Shown piece after piece: positions 13,929-23,162 of a stretch of DNA of 64,000 bases (position 1 is its first letter; every line of letters starts with the position of its first letter). The stretch covers positions 1,426,001 through 1,490,000 of the forward strand of contig OZ244842.1 of NCBI GenBank assembly GCA_965220835.1. Direction: 5' to 3'. The DNA is from Azophilus sp965220835 (lineage in GTDB: Bacteria; Pseudomonadota; Gammaproteobacteria; Pseudomonadales; Azotimanducaceae). A program made the position numbers and the translations under genes. The notes under the pieces were generated by a model, which was not told where the DNA came from, ran no database searches, and saw nothing but the letters and a program-made list of their open reading frames with translations.

Positions 13929-16439
13929 ATGATTCAACGCATCATGGTCCGCATAGCGGCCGTCGGAGCTGGGGTGGTGGTTCTGGGCAGCTTGGTGACA
14001 GCCATGTCAGCCATTGCTGCGGAAAGCGGGGCACGGGCGGACGACATCACCGTCGAGGAAGTGATCGTCACCGCCCGGAAGCGGGAGGAGCGGGCGATTG
14101 ACACGCCGGTGGCGGTCTCGGTGATGACCGAGGAGGACATTGACCGCTACAACACGCGCAATCTCACCGACCTTGGGGCTCGCATCCCGGGTGTTGAGGT
14201 CATCCATGGCGCGGGTGGCGGCGCGGGCGGCAACATCACCATCCGCGGCATCGGCAAGCCACCCGGCACTTCGGACTACGGCATTGATGCGCCGGTGTCA
14301 GTCGTGATCGATGGCATGCCCTTCTCCCGCAACCACATGATCATGACCGGCTTTTTCGACTCCGAGGCTTTGGAGGTGCTCAAGGGCCCCCAAGCGCTCT
14401 ACTTCGGCAAGAACAGCCCCGCCGGCGTTATCGCCATTCGCAGCAAGTCACCCACCGTCGGTGGCGAAATGGAAGGGTTTGCCCGCGCCCAGTATGAGTT
14501 CGTGACACAGGATCCAGTGCTTGAGGCGGGCTTAAGCCTGCCCGTCGGCGACGCGCTGGCGTTTCGGCTGGCGGCGCGGGGCCAGGACATGAAGGGTGGG
14601 TGGCTTAAGAACGTGGCCGAGCCCTTGGATCTGAGCCCGCTCTATCCCGGAACCGACTACGCAACCCGAGGGGCCTCCTACGACGATTATCCGGGCCAAA
14701 AGCAGGCAGTGGTGCGGTTCACCACGGTATTCGAACCCAACGACCGATTCGATGCCACATACAAGTTGTTCCGATCCTACACCAAGCGCAATGATGCCGG
14801 CCAAACGGTGCTGTACGCCTGCGCGGACGGTCCCGGCGTAAACCCAACTTTTCTGGGCATCTGGCCCGATCCCACGCAGACCTGCCCCAACGACCGAGGC
14901 AGGCTGGAACGCACCGGGCCGTTGCTCGACACACGCATCGCCGAAACGTTGCCCTACGTCAGTGACAGTTCTCGCTTTCACTACAAGCTTGCGCAGTATG
15001 TCCACACCTTGCAGATGAATTGGGACCTCGGCAACTTCACCCTTACCTCTTCAAGCGGCTATTGGGACTACCGGCACCGGGAATACACCAACTATGGCTA
15101 CACTAGCTGGGGCATTGTCGCTTCCAAGCAGGGCGAGTCCGGCCAGGCGTTCACCACTGAGGTTCGGCTGACATCGAATTTCGATGGGCCGGTGAACTTT
15201 ACGACCGGCGTGTTTTATGAAGACTTGGAAAGAACGTTGAACGCTGGCACTCAGCTGGTTCCGTCTGCGGTGCTTCCCGGCGTTGTGCCTTGGTCGGGTC
15301 CCGGCCCCTACAACGGCACTTTCATCAACTACCACCAAATCTGGGACAACGACGTGCAGAGCATCTCACTGTTCGGCAGCGTCGATTGGCAGGTCACTGA
15401 ACGCATAGACATTTCCGGCGGGTTGCGCTACACCGAGGAGGACCGGGAGGCCATTGGCGGCAATGTGTTCGAAAACGCCTCGTTTTTTGGCTTCAGCCCA
15501 GCTGGCTACGTGTACAACCCGTCGGACAAGTCCGACAACCTGTCACCGGAAGTAACCTTGAGCTACCACTTGGCCGACGACGTGATGGCTTACGTCGCCT
15601 ACAAGACAGGATTTCAATCGGCGGGCATCTCCAATCCGGGTACGGTGTCCGATCTGAGCACCCTGCCTGTTGACGCGCAGAACGATACGCTGATCTTTGA
15701 CGAGACCACCATAGAGGGCTTTGAGGCAGGCCTAAAGGGCACTTTCCTCGAGGGCCGTCTGCGCGCCGACCTAGCGGCATTTTGGTATGAGTCCAAGGAC
15801 CTGCAAGTGGGCATCTTCAACTCCAACACCACCAGCTTCACCCTGCAAAACGCGGCGGTGGCGCACAACTGGGGCTTTGAGGCCAACGGCATATTCCAAG
15901 CAACCGAACGCTTGCAGCTGCGGTTCTCCGGCCAGTTCAACCATTTGGAGTTCGATGAGTGGGAGGATGCGGGATGCCACGCCGTGGACGACGACATCCC
16001 AGCAGAGAACCTACCCCGAACCGGCCCGGGCTGCCATGTCGCCCCCGGCGGAGAGAAGATTCAGGATCTCTCTGGCGTTCGCTACGGCGCTGCCCCGTTT
16101 CAGGCCAACCTCGGCTTCACCTACGACTGGCCACTCACCGGCGGCTGGTATCTTGGGTTCGACTGGGACACCATCCACCACTCAAAGGGCAAACGGACCC
16201 TGAACCAGCCCTACACCGAAGTGCCGAGCCGCACGGTGACCCACATTGGGGCGAACTTGCGCAGCGACAGCGCACCGTGGAACTTGAGCCTGATTTGCAC
16301 CAACTGCTTTAAGGAAATCTATGTCACCGCCATAGGCAACCGTCCGCTGGCCAAGATCAATGCCGGCATCAGGGGTGACATGACGGCGCAAATCGCACCG
16401 CCCCGCTTGGTGACGCTGCAGGCGACCTACAGCTTCTAG
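13929..16439 (+). CDS. TonB-dependent receptor
   Basis: This outer-membrane receptor has 836 residues. A signal peptide ends near MSAIAAESGA. The TonB box is within DITVEEVIVTARKRE, followed by a plug with NLTDLGARIPGVEV, the ITIRGIGKP segment and EVLKGPQALYFGKNSPAGVIAI. The barrel ends in LVTLQATYSF. The ATG at 13929 has a strong ribosome-binding site (ggagggg). The plug resembles the marine FecA/CirA-like receptors often linked to oxidative degradation genes. Its 3' end overlaps the convergent kinase gene by four bases. Confidence 0.93.
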   Translation: MIQRIMVRIAAVGAGVVVLGSLVTAMSAIAAESGARADDITVEEVIVTARKREERAIDTPVAVSVMTEEDIDRYNTRNLTDLGARIPGVEVIHGAGGGAGGNITIRGIGKPPGTSDYGIDAPVSVVIDGMPFSRNHMIMTGFFDSEALEVLKGPQALYFGKNSPAGVIAIRSKSPTVGGEMEGFARAQYEFVTQDPVLEAGLSLPVGDALAFRLAARGQDMKGGWLKNVAEPLDLSPLYPGTDYATRGASYDDYPGQKQAVVRFTTVFEPNDRFDATYKLFRSYTKRNDAGQTVLYACADGPGVNPTFLGIWPDPTQTCPNDRGRLERTGPLLDTRIAETLPYVSDSSRFHYKLAQYVHTLQMNWDLGNFTLTSSSGYWDYRHREYTNYGYTSWGIVASKQGESGQAFTTEVRLTSNFDGPVNFTTGVFYEDLERTLNAGTQLVPSAVLPGVVPWSGPGPYNGTFINYHQIWDNDVQSISLFGSVDWQVTERIDISGGLRYTEEDREAIGGNVFENASFFGFSPAGYVYNPSDKSDNLSPEVTLSYHLADDVMAYVAYKTGFQSAGISNPGTVSDLSTLPVDAQNDTLIFDETTIEGFEAGLKGTFLEGRLRADLAAFWYESKDLQVGIFNSNTTSFTLQNAAVAHNWGFEANGIFQATERLQLRFSGQFNHLEFDEWEDAGCHAVDDDIPAENLPRTGPGCHVAPGGEKIQDLSGVRYGAAPFQANLGFTYDWPLTGGWYLGFDWDTIHHSKGKRTLNQPYTEVPSRTVTHIGANLRSDSAPWNLSLICTNCFKEIYVTAIGNRPLAKINAGIRGDMTAQIAPPRLVTLQATYSF

Positions 16440-17536
16440 CCGGAGAAGGGCAACAGATCCAGCAGGCCCAGGTCTTCGGTGACGGCCACCTGCCTAGCGA
16501 TCATCTGCGACATCCAGGCGAAGGCGCGTTCATTGCCGGAGTCCAAGGTGCCGGATACGACGGTGGTGTAGGCCCAGTTGTAGAGCTGGCCATGACGGTA
16601 GTCCTGCCATGCCTCATCGATGCCGTAGCCCTTGACGCCCAGCCGCGCCAAGCCGTCGACGTAGCGCTCCAGCAGGATGCGCTCGTGGCGGCGGCGCACT
16701 TCGGTTTGCGTGCTCTGGCCAAGCAGCAGAGTCACGTCCTGGATGCCGCGCCCGAGCAGCGGGCCCTGCCAGTCAATGATCGCCAAGGGGTGGTGTTCGG
16801 CGGCGGTGCCGTAGAGCAGGTTTTCCATGCGGAAGTCACCGTGGGCCAAGGTGATCGGCGGCCGGTCCAAGTACGCTTGCAGCGGCGCCACGGAGCGCTG
16901 AATGTCCGCCCGGGCCGCCAGCACAGATGCGCTTAGGAAGTCCCCAAACACGGCCACCATCGGCTCCCAACCAGCCACAATGCCCGCCTGCATGTTGCGG
17001 GCGTGCTGGCTGCCGCAGACGTGGGGAATCCAAGCAATCCCATCCACCTGCTGCCAAAAGGCGGCATGCAGCTTGGCCAGCTCGTCAATGGCCAGCTCCG
17101 TCTCCTCGAGGGTGGCGCCGACGATCTGGTCACCCACACGGTAGTCCGCCAAGTCCTCCATCAGGATGATGAAGTTGTCGCCGTCGAGCTCGGTCAGGTA
17201 GGTCGCCGGGCAAACCGCTGTGGTCAACGGGTCCAGCTCGGCAAAGTAGCGCACTTCCCGTTCATAAAGGTTGAAGTCCATGGCGATTTGCCGATTGGTC
17301 GGATTCTGCGATGGATACTTGGCGATGAAGGAAGCGGGCGTTCCTGCCGCTGGCCCCGAGTAGGCGGGCACCAGCCGCGAAAGCTCGCTCATCATGCCCA
17401 CGCCCTCCCCCACTTGGCGAACTTCGAGGGATTCGATGGCCACGTTCTCCGCCAGCAGGCCGGTTTCCCGCAGCGCCTCAGTCAGCCAATTCGCCGTCAG
17501 GCCATTGGGCATGGACGGCAGGGGTGCGCTGGCCAT
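16436..17536 (-). CDS. APH/ecdysteroid-kinase-like phosphotransferase
   Basis: The 366-residue protein has an aminoglycoside-phosphotransferase/choline-kinase fold. The catalytic Brenner-type motif reads ITLAHGDFRMENLLY, and the metal-binding motif AIIDWQGPLLGRGIQDVTLLL. The N-lobe contains SFIAKYPSQNP and a hinge near FIILMEDLADYRVGDQ. The overall pattern resembles the EcKinase/DUF227 branch, which phosphorylates small hydroxylated molecules such as ecdysteroids. It lies 8 bp after the Rieske oxygenase in the same direction, so a role in modifying a hydroxylated product is a reasonable inference. Antibiotic resistance is not implied. Confidence 0.82.
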   Translation of the reverse strand: MASAPLPSMPNGLTANWLTEALRETGLLAENVAIESLEVRQVGEGVGMMSELSRLVPAYSGPAAGTPASFIAKYPSQNPTNRQIAMDFNLYEREVRYFAELDPLTTAVCPATYLTELDGDNFIILMEDLADYRVGDQIVGATLEETELAIDELAKLHAAFWQQVDGIAWIPHVCGSQHARNMQAGIVAGWEPMVAVFGDFLSASVLAARADIQRSVAPLQAYLDRPPITLAHGDFRMENLLYGTAAEHHPLAIIDWQGPLLGRGIQDVTLLLGQSTQTEVRRRHERILLERYVDGLARLGVKGYGIDEAWQDYRHGQLYNWAYTTVVSGTLDSGNERAFAWMSQMIARQVAVTEDLGLLDLLPFSG

Positions 17537-17544
17537 GGTGCGGC

Positions 17545-18903
17545 TCAGGGCCGCTTCGGCAAGCGGCCTTCGATGTAGTCGTCAATCAGTTCGTGGTAGC
17601 GGCGCACGCGGCTTTCCTGCTTGGAAAGGTAAACGCCGGTGAAGCCTCTGGAGCGAAAGCCCCGCTGCTGGCGCACGAACACCTCCACGTCTTCGTCAAT
17701 GGCGGCGCCGACCCACTTTTCGCCGTAGTCGAAGACTTCAGTCTTCACTTCGGCATCGCGCTCCACCAAGCCAATGCCGGTTGGCACAGGACCCAGGTCG
17801 CCCTCAGGGCAGCTGGCGTACCACCAGTTGTCGAACACGCAACGCTCCGGGTCCGAGGCGTGGGGCCGGGCGCGCAGGAAGTGGAAGCCGTCGGACCAGA
17901 TGGAGACGGCGAAGTTGGGAAACAGGGTGTAGTGGAAGGCGTCGGTCAACTGCTCGTCCGGCACCTTGTCGTAGTGGGTGTAGCCTCGCCCTGGACCAAG
18001 ACGGCGCTTGGCTTGTTGGATGGCCTTGCGGGTGGCTTCGGGCCGGCCCTTGAAGTCCGCTGGGTCCAGCTCCCAGTGGCGCAGGTTGCTGGCCAGCGGC
18101 TCCAGGATGTTGCCTGCCTTGTCGGTGGAGCCGACGCCGTAGCCGCCCTCCATGACCATCCGGTTGTGGCCCTCATCGGAAAGGTCGAAGCGGGTCTCCC
18201 GGTAGTTGGTGTTGATCTGGCCTTGGATCTTGGTGCGGTCGAACTTGGTGGTCGCCCCCATGTGCACCGTCGGCACATGGTAGGACTCGTTGAAATTGTC
18301 CAGCACCACCTTCCAGTTGCAGGGCAGGTGCACGGTGCGGGCTTGGTAGCGCCGCCAGGATTCCAGGTCGTAGCGGCTCCACTCGTCCCAGATGGGGCCG
18401 AGGAAGGACTTAAGGCTCATGCACTCCGTGTCCATGTTCACCCAAACGAAGCCGGCGAAGGTCTCACAGGCCAGTTCCGCCAACCGCACCTTGCCGCAGG
18501 GATTGCCTTCCGGGAAGTCCTCCCGGTCCGGCACGAAGTTGAGTTCCCCATCCGGCATGAAGGCCCAGCTGTGGTATTTGCAGACGAAACGCCGAACGCT
18601 GCCCTTCTCGCCGTCCACCAGCGGATTGCCGCGATGTTGGCAGACGTTGTAGAAGGCCTTCACGCTGCCGTCCTTTTGCCGCACCATGAGAATCGACTCC
18701 GGCCCCAGCTGCTCGCATTGCCAGTCACCCGGGTTGGGCAGCTCCTCCTCCCGGCCGAGCAGCAGCCAAACCTTGGTCCACATCCCCTCCCATTCCTGCT
18801 CCGCGAACTCCCGCGAGGTGTAGCGATAGCCCGGAATGCGATGGCCGCGCAGCTTTTGCTCGGGCCATCTGAGAATTTCCCGTGTCGGTAAGGGTTCAGC
18901 CAT
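17545..18903 (-). CDS. Rieske non-heme iron oxygenase, large (alpha) subunit
   Basis: The 452-residue protein has a Rieske 2Fe-2S motif (C88-x-H90 in NVCQHRGNPL, and C108-x2-H111 in CKYHSW). The mononuclear iron site is in LDNFNESYHVPTVH (His209 and His214, with a later Asp). No ferredoxin, reductase or beta-subunit gene is adjacent. It belongs to the stand-alone alpha-subunit type of aromatic, betaine or sterol-like oxygenases, and the substrate is unknown. It appears to be the first gene of a two-gene operon with the kinase-like protein and is divergent from sppA. Confidence 0.92.
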   Translation of the reverse strand: MAEPLPTREILRWPEQKLRGHRIPGYRYTSREFAEQEWEGMWTKVWLLLGREEELPNPGDWQCEQLGPESILMVRQKDGSVKAFYNVCQHRGNPLVDGEKGSVRRFVCKYHSWAFMPDGELNFVPDREDFPEGNPCGKVRLAELACETFAGFVWVNMDTECMSLKSFLGPIWDEWSRYDLESWRRYQARTVHLPCNWKVVLDNFNESYHVPTVHMGATTKFDRTKIQGQINTNYRETRFDLSDEGHNRMVMEGGYGVGSTDKAGNILEPLASNLRHWELDPADFKGRPEATRKAIQQAKRRLGPGRGYTHYDKVPDEQLTDAFHYTLFPNFAVSIWSDGFHFLRARPHASDPERCVFDNWWYASCPEGDLGPVPTGIGLVERDAEVKTEVFDYGEKWVGAAIDEDVEVFVRQQRGFRSRGFTGVYLSKQESRVRRYHELIDDYIEGRLPKRP

Positions 18904-18975
18904 GATCTGCCTCCGATATCCAGCCTGTGCTTGTCAATCGCTTGCTTGGAGCTTGTCTATAGTATGCTTGGCGGC

Positions 18976-20778
18976 ATGAAAAAACCCAACCTTCTCTCTC
19001 GAATCGGGCTCGCGATCACTCGCGTGCGCAACTTTGTCATCAATGCGGTCTTCCTGCTGCTGATCGCTGCCGTACTGGTCGGGCTGTTTCAAGGCCTGAC
19101 CGAGTTCCGTGTACCGGACGATGGCGCCTTGGTCATCGACCCCGCCGGCGTGCTGGTTGAGGAGGCGCGCTCCGAATACGACTTTTTCAGCTTGGTCAGC
19201 CAGTCAGAGCCGTTGCGCCAGACCGGCATCAACGAATTGCTCAAGGCGGTGGATCACGCCGTGGACGATGAGCGCATCCGCGCCATCGTGCTGCGGCTCG
19301 ACGACTTGATCGCGGTGGACGGCGCCCACGCCCGGCAATTGGGCGAGGCCTTGGAGCGGTTCAAGGCGGCGGGCAAGGAAGTGATCGCCTTCGGCCACAG
19401 CTACAGCCAAGGCCAGTACGCCATCGCCAGCTTCGCGGACGCCATCTACTTGCATCCCTTTGGCCAAGTGCGCTTTCCCGGCTACGGAACGTACAGCCCC
19501 TACTTGAAGGGCTTGCTCGACAACTGGGGCGTCAATGTCCACCTGTTCCGCGTCGGCGCGTACAAGGAAGCGGCCGAACCCTTCATTCGGGAGGGCATGT
19601 CGCCCGAGGCGCGGGAGGTCAACCAAGCCTTGGTGAACGATGTCTGGAGCGCCTATCGCCAAACGGTGCTCACCAACCGCTCACTGGAGCCCGACGCCTT
19701 CGACCGCTACGCCCGTGCCTACGACGAGGTGCTTGAGGAATTCGGCGGAGACACCGGCCGCGCGGCTTTGGAGTTTCGCTTGGTGGATGAGCTGATGACG
19801 CCGGATCATGCCCGTGACCGCATCGCAGCGGCTGTGGGCAGCAGCGACGAAAACGGCTATCCGCGCGTTGGCTTTCGGCGCTATCTCCAGACCCTGCCCC
19901 CGGAAGTGCCCTCCAAGCAGAACATCGCGCTGATCACTGCGCAGGGGCCCATCATGATGGGCAAGGACCGCAACGCGGCGGCGGCGGACAATTTGGTGGC
20001 TCTCATTCGACAAGCCCGCGAGGACCAATCCGTGGCGGCATTGGTGCTGCGCATCGACTCCCCCGGAGGCAGCGCCATGGCGTCCGAGTTGATTCGCGAG
20101 GAGCTTGAAGTGGCCCAGCAGCACGACAAGCCGGTGATCGCCTCGATGGGGCCGGTGGCGGCTTCAGGCGGTTACTGGATCGCATCCACCGCCAACCGCA
20201 TCATCGCCCATCCCACCACCATCACCGGCTCGATCGGTGTGGTTGGCGTGTTCCTTTCCTTCGAGCGCACGCTGTCAAACTTCGGCATTGAGTCCGACGG
20301 CGTGGGCAGCCTGCCCTTGACCGGATCCGCAAGCCCCATTCGAGGCATGAACGATCCGGCTAAGCGCGTGCTGCAAGCCAACGTCGATGGCGTCTACGAC
20401 CGCTTCATCCACTTGGTTGCCCGCGGCCGGGACATGACACCTGAAGCCGTGGACGAGATCGGCCAAGGCCGGGTTTGGCTGGGCCAGCAAGCAATTGAGA
20501 TCGGTTTGGTGGACCAACTCGGCGGCTTGGCCGATGCCGTCGAAGCGGCGGCGGAACTGGCGGACCTCGAACAGTACGGCATCAAGCGCTTCACCACGCC
20601 GAGATCACCGGGAGAGGAATTCCTGCGCCAGTTCATGGAGACCGAGGCCACGGCACGTCCAGCCAGCGCGCTGTCCGCCACCAGCCACCAGCTGCGCAGC
20701 GCTTGGTCCCTAGCGAGCCAGTTGAACGACCCGGCCAAGCTCTATGCGATATGCGAGCCCTGCCTCGGGCTAGATTGA
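18976..20778 (+). CDS. sppA: Signal peptide peptidase SppA, 67-kDa type
   Basis: This membrane-bound serine protease degrades cleaved signal peptides. The 600-residue protein has one N-terminal membrane anchor (about residues 20-38) and two tandem S49 domains. The catalytic dyad is Lys197 in GAYKEAAEPF and Ser397 in GPVAASGGYWIAS, at positions close to those of the E. coli enzyme. I chose the ATG at 18976; it begins with MKKPNLLSRIG, a good positively charged lead to the anchor. Upstream in-frame starts at 18931 and 18964 are possible. Confidence 0.95.
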   Translation: MKKPNLLSRIGLAITRVRNFVINAVFLLLIAAVLVGLFQGLTEFRVPDDGALVIDPAGVLVEEARSEYDFFSLVSQSEPLRQTGINELLKAVDHAVDDERIRAIVLRLDDLIAVDGAHARQLGEALERFKAAGKEVIAFGHSYSQGQYAIASFADAIYLHPFGQVRFPGYGTYSPYLKGLLDNWGVNVHLFRVGAYKEAAEPFIREGMSPEAREVNQALVNDVWSAYRQTVLTNRSLEPDAFDRYARAYDEVLEEFGGDTGRAALEFRLVDELMTPDHARDRIAAAVGSSDENGYPRVGFRRYLQTLPPEVPSKQNIALITAQGPIMMGKDRNAAAADNLVALIRQAREDQSVAALVLRIDSPGGSAMASELIREELEVAQQHDKPVIASMGPVAASGGYWIASTANRIIAHPTTITGSIGVVGVFLSFERTLSNFGIESDGVGSLPLTGSASPIRGMNDPAKRVLQANVDGVYDRFIHLVARGRDMTPEAVDEIGQGRVWLGQQAIEIGLVDQLGGLADAVEAAAELADLEQYGIKRFTTPRSPGEEFLRQFMETEATARPASALSATSHQLRSAWSLASQLNDPAKLYAICEPCLGLD

Positions 20779-20831
20779 TCCAACAAACAACCGCGCGTTC
20801 TGCGAGACCTGTCTGGCCTTGGACTGATTCG

Positions 20832-21395
20832 TCAGAACAGTCGGAACCGCGGCCGAGTGGTGCCCTTGGAGGCCCGCCGCATGGTGCTCCTGCGCCGCCG
20901 CATGCGCTGTTGCAAATCACGGCGCTTATGATCCAAGTAGTCCTCGCGAGACACCTTGTCGTCCCGCTTGCGGGCCAACTCGCCGGCCCGGAAGCGGGCA
21001 AAGTCCTCAAAGGCGTCGATCTCGTGGCGCAGCTCCTTGACCACCAATTCGATCATGATGGCGTCATCGATGTAGCCGAGCACCGGCACGTTGTCCGGAA
21101 TGATGTCCTCCGGGTCGGCGAAGTAGGAGAGCGCGGTGAGGATGTCGCCACGCTCATCCTCAGCCAGCGGCCATTCCTCATCGCGCAGCATCTCAATCAG
21201 GCGCGAAAGCCGTTCGAGGCGCTGCTGCACGAAGGCCGGCGTGGCCGGGGTGCTGACTTGCTCGATCATGGCGAGCGCACTGCCGATGATCTCATCCTCG
21301 CTGGCGTTCTCAGCGGCTTTTCGAGCCCGCTGCATGCTCGCCTTGAAGTACTCCAGATCCTTGTCTTCAAGGTCAAAAACGACTCTCAATGGCAT
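20832..21395 (-). CDS. YkvA family (DUF1232) protein
   Basis: The 187-residue protein contains the DUF1232 motif ALSYFADPEDIIPDNVPVLGYIDDAIMI at about residues 89-116. Upstream is a helical region rich in charged residues, and the C-terminal tail is very basic (RRDLQQRMRRRRSTMRRASKG). The domain is common but of unknown function. The ATG has a strong ribosome-binding site (aggaagggg). It converges with sppA across a 53-bp gap. Confidence 0.87.
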   Translation of the reverse strand: MPLRVVFDLEDKDLEYFKASMQRARKAAENASEDEIIGSALAMIEQVSTPATPAFVQQRLERLSRLIEMLRDEEWPLAEDERGDILTALSYFADPEDIIPDNVPVLGYIDDAIMIELVVKELRHEIDAFEDFARFRAGELARKRDDKVSREDYLDHKRRDLQQRMRRRRSTMRRASKGTTRPRFRLF

Positions 21396-21491
21396 GATGT
21401 CCCCTTCCTAACCCGGTTTTCCGTCAGGCCTGCCTTGGATGGCTGCGCCCGACAGCGCCATACCTTACTACAAACCGCCGCACAAACCGCC

Positions 21492-23144
21492 CTATCTACC
21501 GCCGTCTTTGGTCTTTCGCCAATAGCCGTCGATCAACGCCTTGATTTCCTTGGCGCCCAGCAGCAGCGCCACTAGGTTGGGAATGGTCATCAGAGCCAAG
21601 GTCACCGCCGAAATCAGCCAGACCAGCGATGTGTCGGCAATGGTCGCCGTGAAGAACCCGGCGACGTACAGGATTCGGTAGGGCGTGACGGCGCGAACGC
21701 CAAACAAGTAGGTCACGGCGCGGTCGCCGTAGTAAGACCACGCTATGGCCGTGGAAAACGCGAACAGCACCAACCCCAAAGTCACCGCGTACTGCCCGTA
21801 GTGGCCGAAGAAGCTGCGCTTGAAGGCTTCAGCGGTCAGCGGCACCGAGTGCAGCAGGGAACGGCCCCGGAGATCGATGCCCTCGGTGGCCAACCGCCCA
21901 GACTCAACCTCCACCACGCCCGTGAAGGGTTCACCCTCCAGCAGGAAGCGCACGTCCTCGGCAATGGAGCGATTGTGCAGCACGGTGATGCCCGCCAAGT
22001 CTCCCACGCCATCCACCACCTCAATTTGGCCGGCATAGCGCGCCGCTGCCTTGCCGCCACTGAGATGCGCAAACAGGGCTTTCACGTCATCGGCATTCCC
22101 CTCAGCGTACTCGCCGGCCACGAATTCGGTGTCGAAGGGCGCGAAATCGGTTGCGAACTTCTCCGTCCAAACGCCCGACGACAGGATCACCAAGCCCGTC
22201 AGGGTGCAGATGACCAAGGTGTCTATGAACGGCTCAAGCAAGGACACCATGCCTTCAGCGGCCGGGTCTTCGGTGCGCGCCGAGGCGTGGGCGATGGGCG
22301 CCGACCCTTGGCCGGCCTCATTGGAGAAAAGGCCCCGATTGACGCCCCGGTTGAACGCATAGGCAAAGGTCGCGCCGAGAAACCCGCCGGCCGCCGCCGA
22401 ACCATTGAAGGCGCCTTCGAACACCGCTGCAAACGAGGGGCCCAGGTTTTCGAAGTTGGTGATGGCCACCGCCAAAGCGCCAACCGCATAGAGCACGCCC
22501 ATTAGGGGCACGATGGCGGCAGCGACCAAGGCAATGCGGCGGATGCCGCCGACGATCACCAAGCCGAGCAGAATGGCGAGCGCCAACCCCGACATCCAAG
22601 TGGGCAAGCCGAACGAGGCCTCAAGACCGGTCGCCATGTTGTTGCTCTGCGGCAGGTTGCCCGTGCCGAAGGCGCTGAACACCGTGGCCACGGCGAAGAA
22701 CACGGCCAGCCACTTCAGGTTCAGGCCCCGCTCCATGAAATACATGGGGCCGCCCGCAATCCGTCCCTGCTCATCGGTCACCCGGTAGCGGTGGCAGATG
22801 GTCACTTCCACGCACTTGGTGGTCATGCCCAGAAACGCCGTCATCCACATCCAGAACAGCGCCGCCGGCCCCCCCAAGTAGATGGCAAAGGCAACGCCGC
22901 CGATGTTGCCGGTGCCGACGGTGCCGGACAGCGCCGTGGACAGGGCCTGAAAGTGGCTGGTGTCGCCGGGCGCGCCCACCTTGGCATGCTTGCCTGCCAA
23001 CACGCTCCAAGCATGGCGGAAGTAGCGAATCTGCGGAAACCCCAGATAGAGCGTGAAAAACAGGCCGACGCCCAGCAGCAGGAAAGGGAAATAGACGGCA
23101 CCGCCAAGCAGGCCGTCCAGAAAGTGAATCGCGGCTTCAAACAC
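21492..23144 (-). CDS. Sodium:alanine symporter (AGCS family) with an enlarged loop
   Basis: This inner-membrane amino-acid carrier has many hydrophobic segments and the family motifs SGTVGTGNIGGVAFA and NRGVNRGLFSNEAGQGSAPIAHA. Just before the last three helices there is a hydrophilic insert of about 105 residues (starting WTEKFATDFAPFD) where most members have a short loop. I favour the GTG at 23144, which has GGAG nine bases upstream. A TTG at 23159 is the longest option, but it leaves no space for a ribosome-binding site. It follows gorA by 3-18 bp and is probably co-transcribed with it. Confidence 0.93.
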   Translation of the reverse strand: MFEAAIHFLDGLLGGAVYFPFLLLGVGLFFTLYLGFPQIRYFRHAWSVLAGKHAKVGAPGDTSHFQALSTALSGTVGTGNIGGVAFAIYLGGPAALFWMWMTAFLGMTTKCVEVTICHRYRVTDEQGRIAGGPMYFMERGLNLKWLAVFFAVATVFSAFGTGNLPQSNNMATGLEASFGLPTWMSGLALAILLGLVIVGGIRRIALVAAAIVPLMGVLYAVGALAVAITNFENLGPSFAAVFEGAFNGSAAAGGFLGATFAYAFNRGVNRGLFSNEAGQGSAPIAHASARTEDPAAEGMVSLLEPFIDTLVICTLTGLVILSSGVWTEKFATDFAPFDTEFVAGEYAEGNADDVKALFAHLSGGKAAARYAGQIEVVDGVGDLAGITVLHNRSIAEDVRFLLEGEPFTGVVEVESGRLATEGIDLRGRSLLHSVPLTAEAFKRSFFGHYGQYAVTLGLVLFAFSTAIAWSYYGDRAVTYLFGVRAVTPYRILYVAGFFTATIADTSLVWLISAVTLALMTIPNLVALLLGAKEIKALIDGYWRKTKDGGR

Positions 23145-23162
23145 AGGCGTTAGCTCCAATCC

